Positions 32,201 through 43,400 of a DNA stretch of 64,000 nucleotides are shown in pieces (within the stretch, counting starts at the first letter, position 1; each line of letters begins with the position of its first letter). Source of the stretch: Craspedostauros australis. Lineage: Eukaryota > Bacillariophyta > Bacillariophyceae > Mastogloiales > Achnanthaceae. Both the position numbers and the translations under genes were made by a program. The stretch is from contig JAMXDE010000025.1 in assembly GCA_026770025.1 (NCBI GenBank), positions 310,001 through 374,000 on the forward strand, given 5' to 3'. The notes under the pieces were generated by a model. The model searched no databases. It saw nothing but the letters and a program-made list of their open reading frames with translations, and was not told where the DNA came from.

Positions 32201-33608
32201 TCGGTAAGGTCCTGAGCTGGGCGGATGAAGTCGCTGACACCATGAAGGTCTTGACGAACGCAGACTCTGGCCCCGACGCAACTCGTGCCAAAGATCTGGG
32301 TGCGAAGGGCATTGGTCTCACGCGCACGGAGCACATGTTCTTTGCTCCTGAACGCCTCCCGGTCGTTCGTCGCTGGATCCTCCGAGGAGAGGGGTTGGAT
32401 CAGGTCCGAGATTTCCAACGTACCGACTTCCGTGAAATCATGTCCGCGATGGATGGCCGCCCTGTCACCATCCGCCTTCTCGATCCGCCGTTGCATGAGT
32501 TCTTGCCACGTGCCGGGCAGGTGGACGCAGACATGGCGGCTGAATTGGGATACACCCACATGGAAGACCTGATCGATGACATCGAGGCCATGCATGAGGA
32601 AAACCCCATGCTTGGGCTGCGCGGATGTCGTCTGGCGATCGTTCGTCCAGAGCTCACCGACATGCAAGTCGAGGCGATTGTAAGTTGTGTGAAAATGCCG
32701 TCGGCTTGATTTCATTGATGATGTGGACCTGCCGAACTGTACCATACTTGCCATGACCATGCTTGGGTGGCCTCGGTGGAGGTGAATTTCTGCACACCAG
32801 CATTGATCTTTTGCCGCAGCACTCTCTTGCTACAGCACATTCAAAGTCTAACACTGCTTTCGCTCTTCATCTGACCACTTGCTTGGATCCGCTTGCTTTT
32901 TGATATCCTGTTGTCGCTCCCACCCCCGTACTCCGGCCGATGCAGCTCAATGCCGCGGCAGATCTGTTGGAGGAGAATCCGAACGCAAAACCGTTCCCAC
33001 GCATCATGGTTCCGCTTGTTGGGAGTGTGGCGGAGTTCGAGCAACAGGCGCTCCAAATCAAAGCAGCAGCAACCCGTGTGCAGGCCGAGCGCAAGATGGA
33101 CATCGTGCATGAGATCGGCACCATGATCGAAGTCCCACGTGCAGCGCTGGTTGCGGACCAAATCGCTGGACTTCGTGATCCCGCTGATGGCGCATTGCTT
33201 TGCCAATTCTTCTCTTATGGCACCAATGACCTGACCCAGATGACGATGGGCATCTCGAGAGACGACGCCGGCGCGTTCATCCCTGAGTACATCAGCAAGG
33301 GCATCCTCCAAGACGAACCCTTCAAGACGATCGATGAAGACGGGGTGGGTTGGCTGGTGAAGCTCTCGGCCGCCAAAGGCAGAGCATCCAATCCCAACCT
33401 CAGCCTATCCATCTGCGGAGAACACGGTGGCGACCCGGCATCAATCACCTTCTTCGATGGCGTGGGCCTGGATTACGTCTCCTGCTCGCCCTTCCGTGTC
33501 CCTGTCGCCAGATTGGCAGCAGCTCAAGCAGCGATCAAACGTTCCAAATCTGGTGCGCGGAAGCTCGACCGCAAGGCTTTGGTGGCAAACTTCAAGCCAT
33601 CCTTGTGA
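29290..33608 (+). CDS. ppdK: Pyruvate, phosphate dikinase (PPDK), probably plastid-targeted
   Basis: Interconverts pyruvate, ATP and phosphate with phosphoenolpyruvate, AMP and diphosphate. Four exons: 29290-30267, 30581-31616, 31997-32679 and 32946-33608, with GT-AG introns of 313, 380 and 266 bp, giving 1119 residues. The ATP-grasp domain begins near 218 (VPFGGSATPVDKPDKTILGG) and includes CRSGAAISMPGMMDTVLN at the first junction. The swivelling domain has GGITSHAAVVARGWGK, with the phospho-histidine at 672; the preceding Thr is the regulatory site known from plant enzymes. The C-terminal barrel has MPRIMVPLVGS-like FPRIMVPLVGS and catalytic Cys1056 in CGEHGGD. Standard PPDK is ~880 residues, so ~215 residues are extra: hydrophobic, His- and Ser-rich, with SEAFLIPP (A100|F101) resembling a plastid cleavage site. 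The exact start is uncertain. Confidence 0.93.
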
Positions 33609-34488
33609 GGATCATACTGGTACCATGCCGTACTCACCCACAGGCCATCATGAGTGACTTCACGCACGAAGAGGAGTTGGGCTTTGAGGCGGGCGCTCAC
33701 ATTGCCCGCGAGCAAGACGCATGGCGCCATCTTCGGCATATGATTCCCAACACGTGTGTGCATTGCGGTAGCGACAACGGCACGAACGAAGCTGGAATAG
33801 TGCATGCGTCATGCACAACATTACTCCTCTACGAACAATGCATGTTAACAATTCTACATACTCCACTCTTCCTCCAATCTACACGTACGTAGGCAAACAC
33901 TCAGAACTATTACATCACATAATCTTATAGTCGTATACTCCCTGAGTCAAGACGTTCTTTGACCATAACTCATCACGAATGTGTGCGCTGCGCGTACTTC
34001 GAGCAATGACGCTGGGTCGGGGACCTGTGGTTGTATTCGTATCTTGGCCAGAGTAGTGTCGCCACAGCACCAATGCTCTTGGACAGGTGACACGAGTGCC
34101 ATCAGCTCGTCAGCTGGGCCAGGCAGACTCTTGTGAGGAGCAACGGGAGGGCAGAGCACGGCGCGAGTGCGGCCCAAACACAAGTACGAGCGGTCGCACC
34201 CGTCAGTGTGCCGACACTACCAGGCAGCAGATGCAGAGATCCAGGCTGCGCAGACAGGCACTGATGGCATGAGACCATGTAGGGAAGAGCACTCCAGAGC
34301 ATGGTGCGCGTAACAGTAGTTCAGAGGAAGAAAGTGCTTAGATTAATGGTCGGATCGTAAACATGAAAACTGCCTGCTGTTGTTTGTTTGTTGTGTTGTT
34401 GTTGTTCTGCTCTTTGCGCGCTCCGACGCGAAGCGAGTTCCCGTCTGGCCCACTCCGAGTCGTCGTGTGGTAGTCGGTAGAATTCGAT
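33609..34488. other. Intergenic region between convergent genes
   Basis: About 0.9 kb between the PPDK stop and the stop of the giant minus-strand gene, holding both 3' UTRs. No convincing gene or structured element was seen. Confidence 0.6.
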
Positions 34489-37400
34489 CTACTCTCTGAT
34501 GTAGTTGCCCTGTCCTCCGGTACAACGTCCGCAGTAGGACTTTGGATAGAACTCGACGATATCAGAATCCGCTTCTGGCACGCAGTAGGTCTGGTATCCG
34601 TGGCGGCTGGAGTAGTGGCAGACGTAGACCATATCGCCGTTGCATGGATGGTCCTTGCTGGAGCACGCATGCTTGGAGTCGTCCTCCTCCTCTTGAGCTG
34701 GGGCGATGTCTGTGATGGCCTCGGCCTCGACTTCGACTGGCTCTTCTGGGGCTTCCAACAAGCGGCGCTCTTGGAACTGGTTCGGCTCTCCATCAGGTGG
34801 ACACTTGGTCTCGCAGTACAGCTTGAATGTGTACTGGACGGTGGGGTAGGTCTCGTTTGTTGGCGGGTGGCAGCACGGAGGAACGATGGCATTGTCCAGG
34901 GTTGGCTCGAGGGTAGGATCGGAGAACCACAGATCGACAATAGTCAGCGGTACGCAGTGCATACAGTACGCGGTGTGACGCTGAGTCTCTTCGTATGGGA
35001 CGTTGTCGTCTTCGAAGCACTCGGTCTCTCCTGCTGGAGTCTCGTGGTACTGCGTGAAGACGCGACTGACGGTCTTGTTGAACTTTTGGGTGACTTCGAA
35101 TGTGACAGTGTCGGTTGTTTGCTCGATGATCGTGATGACGAATCTTGGAGGAAGGGTGTGTCCCACGCTGGCGACCAACACGATGTCTTCGGGGCATCCA
35201 GGTGTCTCGGTTGGTGCTGGGCTTGTGGTTGGCATGGATGTTGGCTCCAGAGTTGCCGACGGGCTGTTGTTGCCCATTGGTGGTGGAGTGTTTGGATCGC
35301 GACAGATGCCAACGGAAGCGATGGCTCCGCGACCTGTGAATGTAACAATGACCTGCTTGATGAGCGAGATATCGATCTCGATGGACTGCAGCCCACCACT
35401 TGGGTCGGCGACGACAGGGACAGTCGTGCTTGTACCGCCAGCCTCTGGGTCAGTCTCTGTGTTGAGTGTGATTGTCACGTCCTCCGCAAGATCGAAGAAT
35501 GTGAGCTGCATCTCTTCTCCTGAAGCTCCGTCGAGGGTGAACACGATATCACCACCATCGTCGCTTGGAACCGCGGTGGGTCCCTCCGCTCCTTGGATGA
35601 TCAAGGCGGTGCCCACCAGCGGGTTGCCAGTGACCCAGTATCTGCCGCTCATGTTGTTTGGTCCACCGTAGGATCCTGGGCTGCCGGTGACATCTACTGT
35701 GATGGCATCAATGTCGTATTGTGAGTACACATCCGAGGGCACATATCCGTTGCCTGTTGGGTTGCCTCCAGCGTCGGTCGCGAAATCGAGAACAGTGTAG
35801 ATGCAGGCGGTTTCAGTTGGTCCAGACGTTGGTCCGGATGTTGGGCCTGAAGTTGGTCCCGAGGTTGGTCCAGAAGTAGGTCCAGAAGTTGGGCCGCTTG
35901 TTGGTCCAGATGTTGGTCCGCTGGTTGGTCCGGATGTTGGTCCGCTGGTTGGTCCAGAAGTTGGGCCGCTTGTTGGTCCAGATGTTGGTCCCGAGGTTGG
36001 GCCGGAAGTTGGTCCAGATGTTGGTCCGCTGGTTGGGCCGCTGGTTGGTCCAGATGTTGGTCCGCTGGTTGGTCCAGATGTTGGTCCGCTGGTTGGTCCG
36101 CTAGTTGGTCCACTGGTTGGTCCAGAGGTTGGTCCACTAGTAGGTCCCGAAGTTGGTCCAGAGGTTGGGCCGGAAGTTGGTCCGGATGTTGGTCCGCTGG
36201 TTGGTCCAGATGTTGGTCCAGATGTTGGGCCACTGGTTGGTCCCGATGTTGGTCCAGAGGTTGGGCCGGAAGTAGGTCCCGATGTTGGCCCGCTGGTTGG
36301 TCCAGATGTTGGCCCGCTGGTTGGTCCAGATGTTGGCCCGGATGTTGGTCCACTGGTTGGTCCCGAAGTAGGTCCAGATGTTGGGCCGCTGGTTGGTCCG
36401 CTAGTTGGTCCGCTAGTTGGTCCGCTAGTTGGTCCAGATGTTGGGCCAGAGGTTGGTCCGGAAGTAGGTCCGCTAGTTGGTCCAGAAGTGGGTCCGCTGG
36501 TTGGTCCAGAGGTTGGTCCGCTAGTTGGTCCAGAGGTTGGTCCCGAGGTTGGTCCAGAAGTGGGTCCGCTGGTTGGTCCCGAAGTAGGTCCGCTAGTTGG
36601 TCCAGATGTTGGGCCGCTGGTTGGTCCAGATGTTGGGCCGGATGTTGGTCCAGAGGTTGGTCCGCTAGTTGGTCCGGATGTTGGTCCCGAAGTTGGTCCA
36701 GAGGTTGGTCCAGATGTTGGTCCTGAAGTTGGTCCCGAGGTTGGTCCAGAAGTGGGTCCGCTGGTTGGTCCCGAAGTAGGTCCGCTAGTTGGTCCAGATG
36801 TTGGGCCGCTGGTTGGTCCAGATGTTGGGCCGGATGTTGGTCCAGAGGTTGGTCCGCTAGTTGGTCCAGAGGTTGGTCCGCTAGTTGGTCCGGATGTTGG
36901 TCCCGAAGTTGGTCCAGATGTTGGTCCAGATGTTGGTCCTGAAGTTGGTCCCGAGGTTGGTCCAGAAGTGGGTCCGCTGGTTGGTCCCGAAGTAGGTCCG
37001 CTAGTTGGTCCAGATGTTGGGCCGCTGGTTGGTCCAGATGTTGGGCCGGATGTTGGTCCAGAGGTTGGGCCGCTAGTTGGTCCTGAAGTTGGTCCAGATG
37101 TTGGGCCGGATGTTGGTCCCGAAGTTGGTCCAGAGGTTGGTCCAGATGTTGGTCCTGAAGTTGGTCCCGAGGTTGGGCCACTAGTTGGTCCAGATGTTGG
37201 TCCCGAGGTTGGTCCAGATGTTGGTCCGCTGGTTGGTCCTGAAGTTGGGCCGGATGTTGGTCCCGAAGTAGGTCCAGATGTTGGGCCGCTGGTTGGTCCA
37301 GAGGTTGGTCCCGATGTTGGGCCAGAGGTTGGTCCCGATGTTGGTCCCGATGTTGGTCCCGATGTTGGGCCGGAAGTTGGTCCACTAGTTGGTCCGCTGG

Positions 37401-40400
37401 TTGGTCCACTAGTTGGTCCGCTGGTTGGTCCGCTGGTTGGTCCGCTGGTTGGTCCGCTGGTTGGCCCCGAGGTTGGCCCGCTGGTTGGGCCGCTAGTTGG
37501 TCCAGACGTTGGTCCAGAGGTTGGTCCCGAAGTAGGTCCGGATGTTGGTCCAGAGGTTGGTCCGCTAGTTGGTCCAGATGTTGGGCCGCTGGTTGGTCCA
37601 GAGGTTGGTCCGCTGGTTGGTCCGCTGGTTGGGCCGGATGTTGGTCCAGATGTTGGTCCGCTGGTTGGTCCAGAGGTTGGTCCCGAGGTTGGGCCGGAAG
37701 TTGGGCCGGAAGTTGGTCCAGATGTTGGTCCGCTAGTTGGTCCAGAGGTTGGGCCGCTGGTTGGTCCAGAGGTTGGTCCGCTAGTTGGTCCGCTAGTTGG
37801 TCCGCTAGTTGGTCCGCTAGTTGGTCCGCTAGTTGGTCCGCTAGTTGGTCCAGAGGTTGGTCCGCTGGTTGGGCCAGAGGTTGGGCCAGAGGTTGGTCCC
37901 GATGTTGGTCCAGAGGTTGGTCCAGAGGTTGGTCCAGAGGTTGGTCCGCTGGTTGGTCCGCTAGTTGGGCCGGAAGTAGGTCCAGACGTTGGTCCAGAGG
38001 TTGGCCCGCTGGTTGGGCCGCTAGTTGGTCCAGATGTTGGTCCAGATGTTGGTCCCGAAGTAGGTCCGGATGTTGGTCCAGAGGTTGGTCCAGATGTTGG
38101 GCCGGATGTTGGTCCAGAGGTTGGTCCGCTAGTTGGTCCAGAGGTTGGTCCGCTGGTTGGTCCACTGGTTGGTCCAGAGGTTGGTCCAGAGGTTGGTCCC
38201 GAGGTTGGGCCGCTAGTTGGTCCTGAAGTTGGTCCGGATGTTGGTCCGCTGGTTGGTCCCGAGGTTGGGCCGGATGTTGGTCCAGATGTTGGTCCCGAAG
38301 TAGGTCCAGATGTTGGGCCGCTAGTTGGTCCAGAGGTTGGTCCCGAAGTTGGTCCAGATGTTGGTCCCGAGGTTGGTCCAGAGGTTGGTCCAGATGTTGG
38401 GCCGCTGGTTGGTCCAGAGGTTGGTCCGCTGGTTGGTCCGCTGGTTGGGCCGGATGTTGGTCCAGATGTTGGTCCGCTGGTTGGTCCAGAGGTTGGTCCC
38501 GAGGTTGGTCCGCTAGTTGGTCCAGAGGTTGGGCCGCTGGTTGGTCCAGAGGTTGGTCCGCTAGTTGGTCCGCTAGTTGGTCCGCTAGTTGGTCCAGAGG
38601 TTGGTCCAGAGGTTGGTCCGCTGGTTGGGCCAGAGGTTGGGCCAGAGGTTGGTCCCGATGTTGGTCCAGAGGTTGGTCCAGAGGTTGGTCCGCTGGTTGG
38701 TCCGCTAGTTGGGCCGGAAGTAGGTCCAGACGTTGGTCCAGAGGTTGGCCCGCTGGTTGGGCCGCTAGTTGGTCCAGACGTTGGTCCAGACGTTGGTCCA
38801 GACGTTGGTCCAGATGTTGGTCCAGAAGTAGGTCCACTGGTTGGGCCAGAGGTTGGTCCAGATGTGGGTCCCGAAGTTGGTCCAGAGGTTGGGCCGCTGG
38901 TTGGTCCCGAAGTTGGGCCAGAGGTTGGGCCGCTGGTTGGTCCAGAAGTCGGTCCCGAGGTTGGTCCGATGGTTGGGCCGGAAGTAGGTCCCGAGGTTGG
39001 TCCACTGGTTGGTCCAGAGGTTGGTCCGGATGTTGGTCCGCTAGTTGGTCCAGATGTTGGTCCGCTAGTTGGTCCAGATGTTGGTCCGCTGGTTGGTCCA
39101 GATGTTGGTCCGCTGGTTGGTCCAGATGTTGGGCCGCTGGTTGGTCCCGAAGTTGGGCCGCTGGTTGGTCCCGAAGTTGGGCCGCTAGTTGGTCCGGATG
39201 TTGGTCCGCTAGTTGGTCCAGAAGTAGGTCCCGAAGTAGGTCCGCTGGTTGGTCCGGATGTTGGTCCGCTGGTTGGTCCAGATGTTGGTCCGCTAGTTGG
39301 TCCAGAGGTTGGGCCACTGGTTGGTCCGCTAGTTGGTCCAGACGTTGGCCCAGAGGTTGGTCCGCTAGTTGGTCCAGAGGTTGGTCCCGAAGTAGGTCCC
39401 GAGGTTGGTCCAGATGTTGGGCCGCTGGTTGGTCCCGAAGTTGGGCCGCTAGTTGGTCCGGATGTTGGTCCGCTAGTTGGTCCAGAAGTAGGTCCGCTGG
39501 TTGGTCCAGATGTTGGTCCGCTAGTTGGACCGGATGTTGGTCCGGAAGTAGGTCCACTGGTTGGTCCAGACGTTGGCCCGCTGGTTGGTCCAGAGGTGGG
39601 TCCAGATGTTGGTCCGCTAGTTGGTCCAGAGGTTGGGCCGGAAGTAGGTCCACTGGTTGGTCCAGACGTTGGCCCGCTGGTTGGTCCAGAGGTGGGTCCG
39701 CTAGTTGGTCCAGATGTTGGTCCAGATGTTGGTCCAGAGGTTGGTCCGCTGGTTGGTCCGCTAGTGGGTCCAGACGTCGGTCCAGATGTTGGTCCGCTGG
39801 TTGGTCCAGAGGTTGGTCCAGAGGTTGGTCCAGAGGTTGGTCCAGAGGTTGGTCCAGAGGTTGGTCCAGAGGTTGGTCCCGAAGTTGGTCCAGATGTTGG
39901 TCCCGAGGTTGGTCCAGAGGTTGGTCCGGATGTTGGTCCGCTGGTTGGTCCCGAAGTTGGGCCAGAGGTTGGTCCAGAGGTTGGGCCGCTGGTTGGGCCG
40001 GAAGTTGGTCCAGAGGTTGGGCCACTGGTTGGTCCGCTAGTTGGTCCAGACGTTGGCCCAGAGGTTGGCCCAGAGGTTGGTCCGCTAGTTGGTCCAGAGG
40101 TTGGTCCCGAAGTAGGTCCCGAGGTTGGTCCAGATGTTGGGCCGCTGGTTGGTCCCGAAGTTGGGCCGCTAGTTGGTCCGGATGTTGGTCCGCTAGTTGG
40201 TCCAGAAGTAGGTCCGCTGGTTGGTCCAGATGTTGGTCCGCTAGTTGGACCGGATGTTGGTCCGGAAGTAGGTCCACTGGTTGGTCCAGACGTTGGCCCG
40301 CTGGTTGGTCCAGAGGTGGGTCCAGATGTTGGTCCGCTAGTTGGTCCAGAGGTTGGGCCGGAAGTAGGTCCACTGGTTGGTCCAGACGTTGGCCCGCTGG

Positions 40401-43400
40401 TTGGTCCAGAGGTGGGTCCGCTAGTTGGTCCAGATGTTGGTCCAGATGTTGGTCCAGAGGTTGGTCCGCTGGTTGGTCCCGAGGTTGGTCCAGATGTTGG
40501 TCCTGAAGTTGGTCCAGAGGTTGGTCCGGATGTTGGTCCACTGGTTGGTCCCGACGTTGGTCCGGATGTTGGGCCGCTTGTTGGTCCGGATGTTGGTCCA
40601 GAGGTCGGCGCCGAAGTTGGGGCAGCCGTTGGCTCGATACACTCGGTGTTGCATGGAACATCGAAGTAGTACGCAGCAAAGTTGTCTGGATTGCCTGAGC
40701 CACCTTCGCCGTCATCACTTGGAAGGCTGCATGCCTCGCAGTTCTCACTGGCAAAGTCATCGCCAGTGTAGATGTAGATCACCACGTTCGTGGACATGTC
40801 CACACACTCGGCAGAAAGTGAGATTGGAGTGTTCTCTCCGACATTTGCAAACTCAGCGCATTCGTTGATACCAGTCTCGGACTTGCGGTACTGAATGAAG
40901 ACATGCGGGATGACCCCGTTGATGATGTTCTGAATGAAGTCAAACTCAACGAGTGTTGCATCGTCGCTCTCGAATGTGAGGATGATTGGCTTGGGGTCTG
41001 CAGTGTAGGAAGCATCGGTGGACTTGACGAACTTGGCGCCATCTGGATCAACGCAGTTGGTTGGTGCAGCACTGGCTGTTGGCTGGGATGTTGGCTGTGG
41101 AGTTGGGCCGGATGTTGGTCCGCTAGTTGGTCCGGATGTGGGTCCGCTAGTTGGTCCAGAGGTTGGTCCAGAGGTTGGTCCAGATGTTGGTCCAGATGTT
41201 GGTCCGGAGGTTGGTCCGGAGGTTGGTCCGGAGGTTGGTCCGGAGGTTGGTCCGGAGGTTGGTCCGGAGGTTGGTCCGGAGGTTGGTCCCGATGTTGGGC
41301 CAGATGTTGGGCCAGATGTTGGTCCGCTGGTTGGTCCGGATGTTGGGCCAGAGGTTGGTCCTGAAGTTGGTCCGCTAGTTGGTCCAGAGGTTGGTCCGCT
41401 GGTTGGTCCAGACGTTGGGCCGCTGGTTGGGCCGGAAGTTGGTCCTGAGGTTGGGCCGGATGTTGGTCCCGAAGTAGGTCCGGATGTTGGTCCGCTGGTT
41501 GGTCCCGAAGTAGGTCCGCTGGTTGGGCCAGATGTTGGTCCCGATGTAGGTCCGCTGGTTGGGCCGGAAGTTGGTCCAGAGGTTGGGCCGCTGGTTGGGC
41601 CAGAGGTTGGTCCGCTGGTTGGGCCAGATGTTGGTCCCGATGTAGGTCCGGATGTTGGTCCGCTGGTTGGTCCCGAAGTAGGTCCAGATGTTGGGCCGCT
41701 GGTTGGTCCCGAAGTTGGGCCAGAGGTTGGGCCGCTGGTTGGTCCGCTGGTTGGTCCCGAAGTTGGGCCAGAGGTTGGTCCAGAGGTTGGGCCGCTGGTT
41801 GGGCCGGAAGTTGGTCCAGAGGTTGGGCCGCTGGTTGGGCCAGATGTTGGTCCCGATGTTGGTCCCGATGTTGGTCCCGATGTTGGTCCCGATGTTGGTC
41901 CCGATGTTGGTCCCGATGTTGGTCCCGATGTTGGTCCCGATGTTGGTCCGCTAGTAGGTCCAGATGTGGGTCCGGATGTTGGTCCAGATGTTGGTCCCGA
42001 AGTTGGGCCGCTGGTTGGGCCGCTGGTTGGTCCCGAAGTTGGTCCCGAAGTTGGGCCAGAGGTTGGTCCGCTGGTTGGTCCCGAAGTAGGTCCAGATGTT
42101 GGGCCGCTGGTTGGTCCCGAAGTTGGGCCAGAGGTTGGTCCAGAGGTTGGTCCAGAGGTTGGTCCAGAGGTTGGCCCGCTGGTTGGTCCAGAGGTTGGTC
42201 CCGATGTTGGTCCGCTAGTAGGTCCAGATGTGGGTCCGGATGTTGGTCCAGATGTTGGTCCCGAAGTTGGTCCGCTAGTTGGTCCGGATGTTGGTCCGCT
42301 GGTTGGTCCCGAAGTTGGTCCAGAGGTTGGGCCACTGGTTGGTCCAGAGGTTGGGCCGCTAGTTGGTCCAGAGGTTGGCCCGCTGGTTGGGCCAGAGGTT
42401 GGTCCGCTAGTAGGTCCAGATGTGGGTCCGGATGTTGGTCCAGATGTTGGTCCCGAAGTTGGTCCGCTAGTTGGGCCGCTGGTTGGTCCAGATGTTGGTC
42501 CAGAGGTTGGGCCGCTAGTTGGTCCGCTAGTTGGTCCCGAGGTTGGGCCGGATGTTGGTCCCGAAGTAGGTCCGCTAGTTGGTCCAGAGGTTGGTCCGGA
42601 TGTTGGTCCGCTGGTTGGTCCCGAAGTTGGTCCAGATGTTGGGCCGCTGGTTGGTCCCGAAGTTGGGCCAGAGGTTGGGCCGCTAGTTGGTCCAGAGGTT
42701 GGCCCGCTGGTTGGGCCAGAGGTTGGTCCCGATGTTGGTCCCGATGTTGGTCCAGAAGTAGGTCCCGAAGTAGGTCCAGATGTTGGTCCCGAAGTTGGGC
42801 CGCTGGTTGGGCCGCTGGTTGGTCCAGATGTTGGTCCCGAGGTTGGGCCGCTAGTTGGTCCGCTGGTTGGTCCTGAAGTTGGGCCGGATGTTGGTCCCGA
42901 AGTAGGTCCAGATGTTGGGCCGCTGGTTGGTCCAGAGGTTGGTCCCGATGTTGGGCCAGAGGTTGGTCCCGATGTTGGTCCCGATGTTGGGCCGGAAGTT
43001 GGTCCACTAGTTGGTCCGCTGGTTGGTCCGCTGGTTGGTCCACTAGTTGGTCCGCTGGTTGGTCCGCTGGTTGGTCCGCTGGTTGGTCCGCTGGTTGGTC
43101 CGCTGGTTGGTCCGCTGGTTGGTCCCGAGGTTGGGCCGCTAGTTGGTCCTGAAGTTGGTCCAGAGGTTGGGCCGGATGTTGGTCCCGAAGTAGGTCCGCT
43201 AGTTGGTCCAGAGGTTGGTCCGGATGTTGGTCCGCTGGTTGGTCCAGATGTTGGTCCCGAGGTTGGTCCTGAAGTTGGTCCGGATGTTGGTCCGCTGGTT
43301 GGTCCAGATGTTGGTCCCGAGGTTGGGCCGCTAGTTGGGCCGGATGTTGGTCCGCTGGTTGGTCCAGAGGTTGGTCCCGAGGTTGGTCCTGAAGTTGGTC

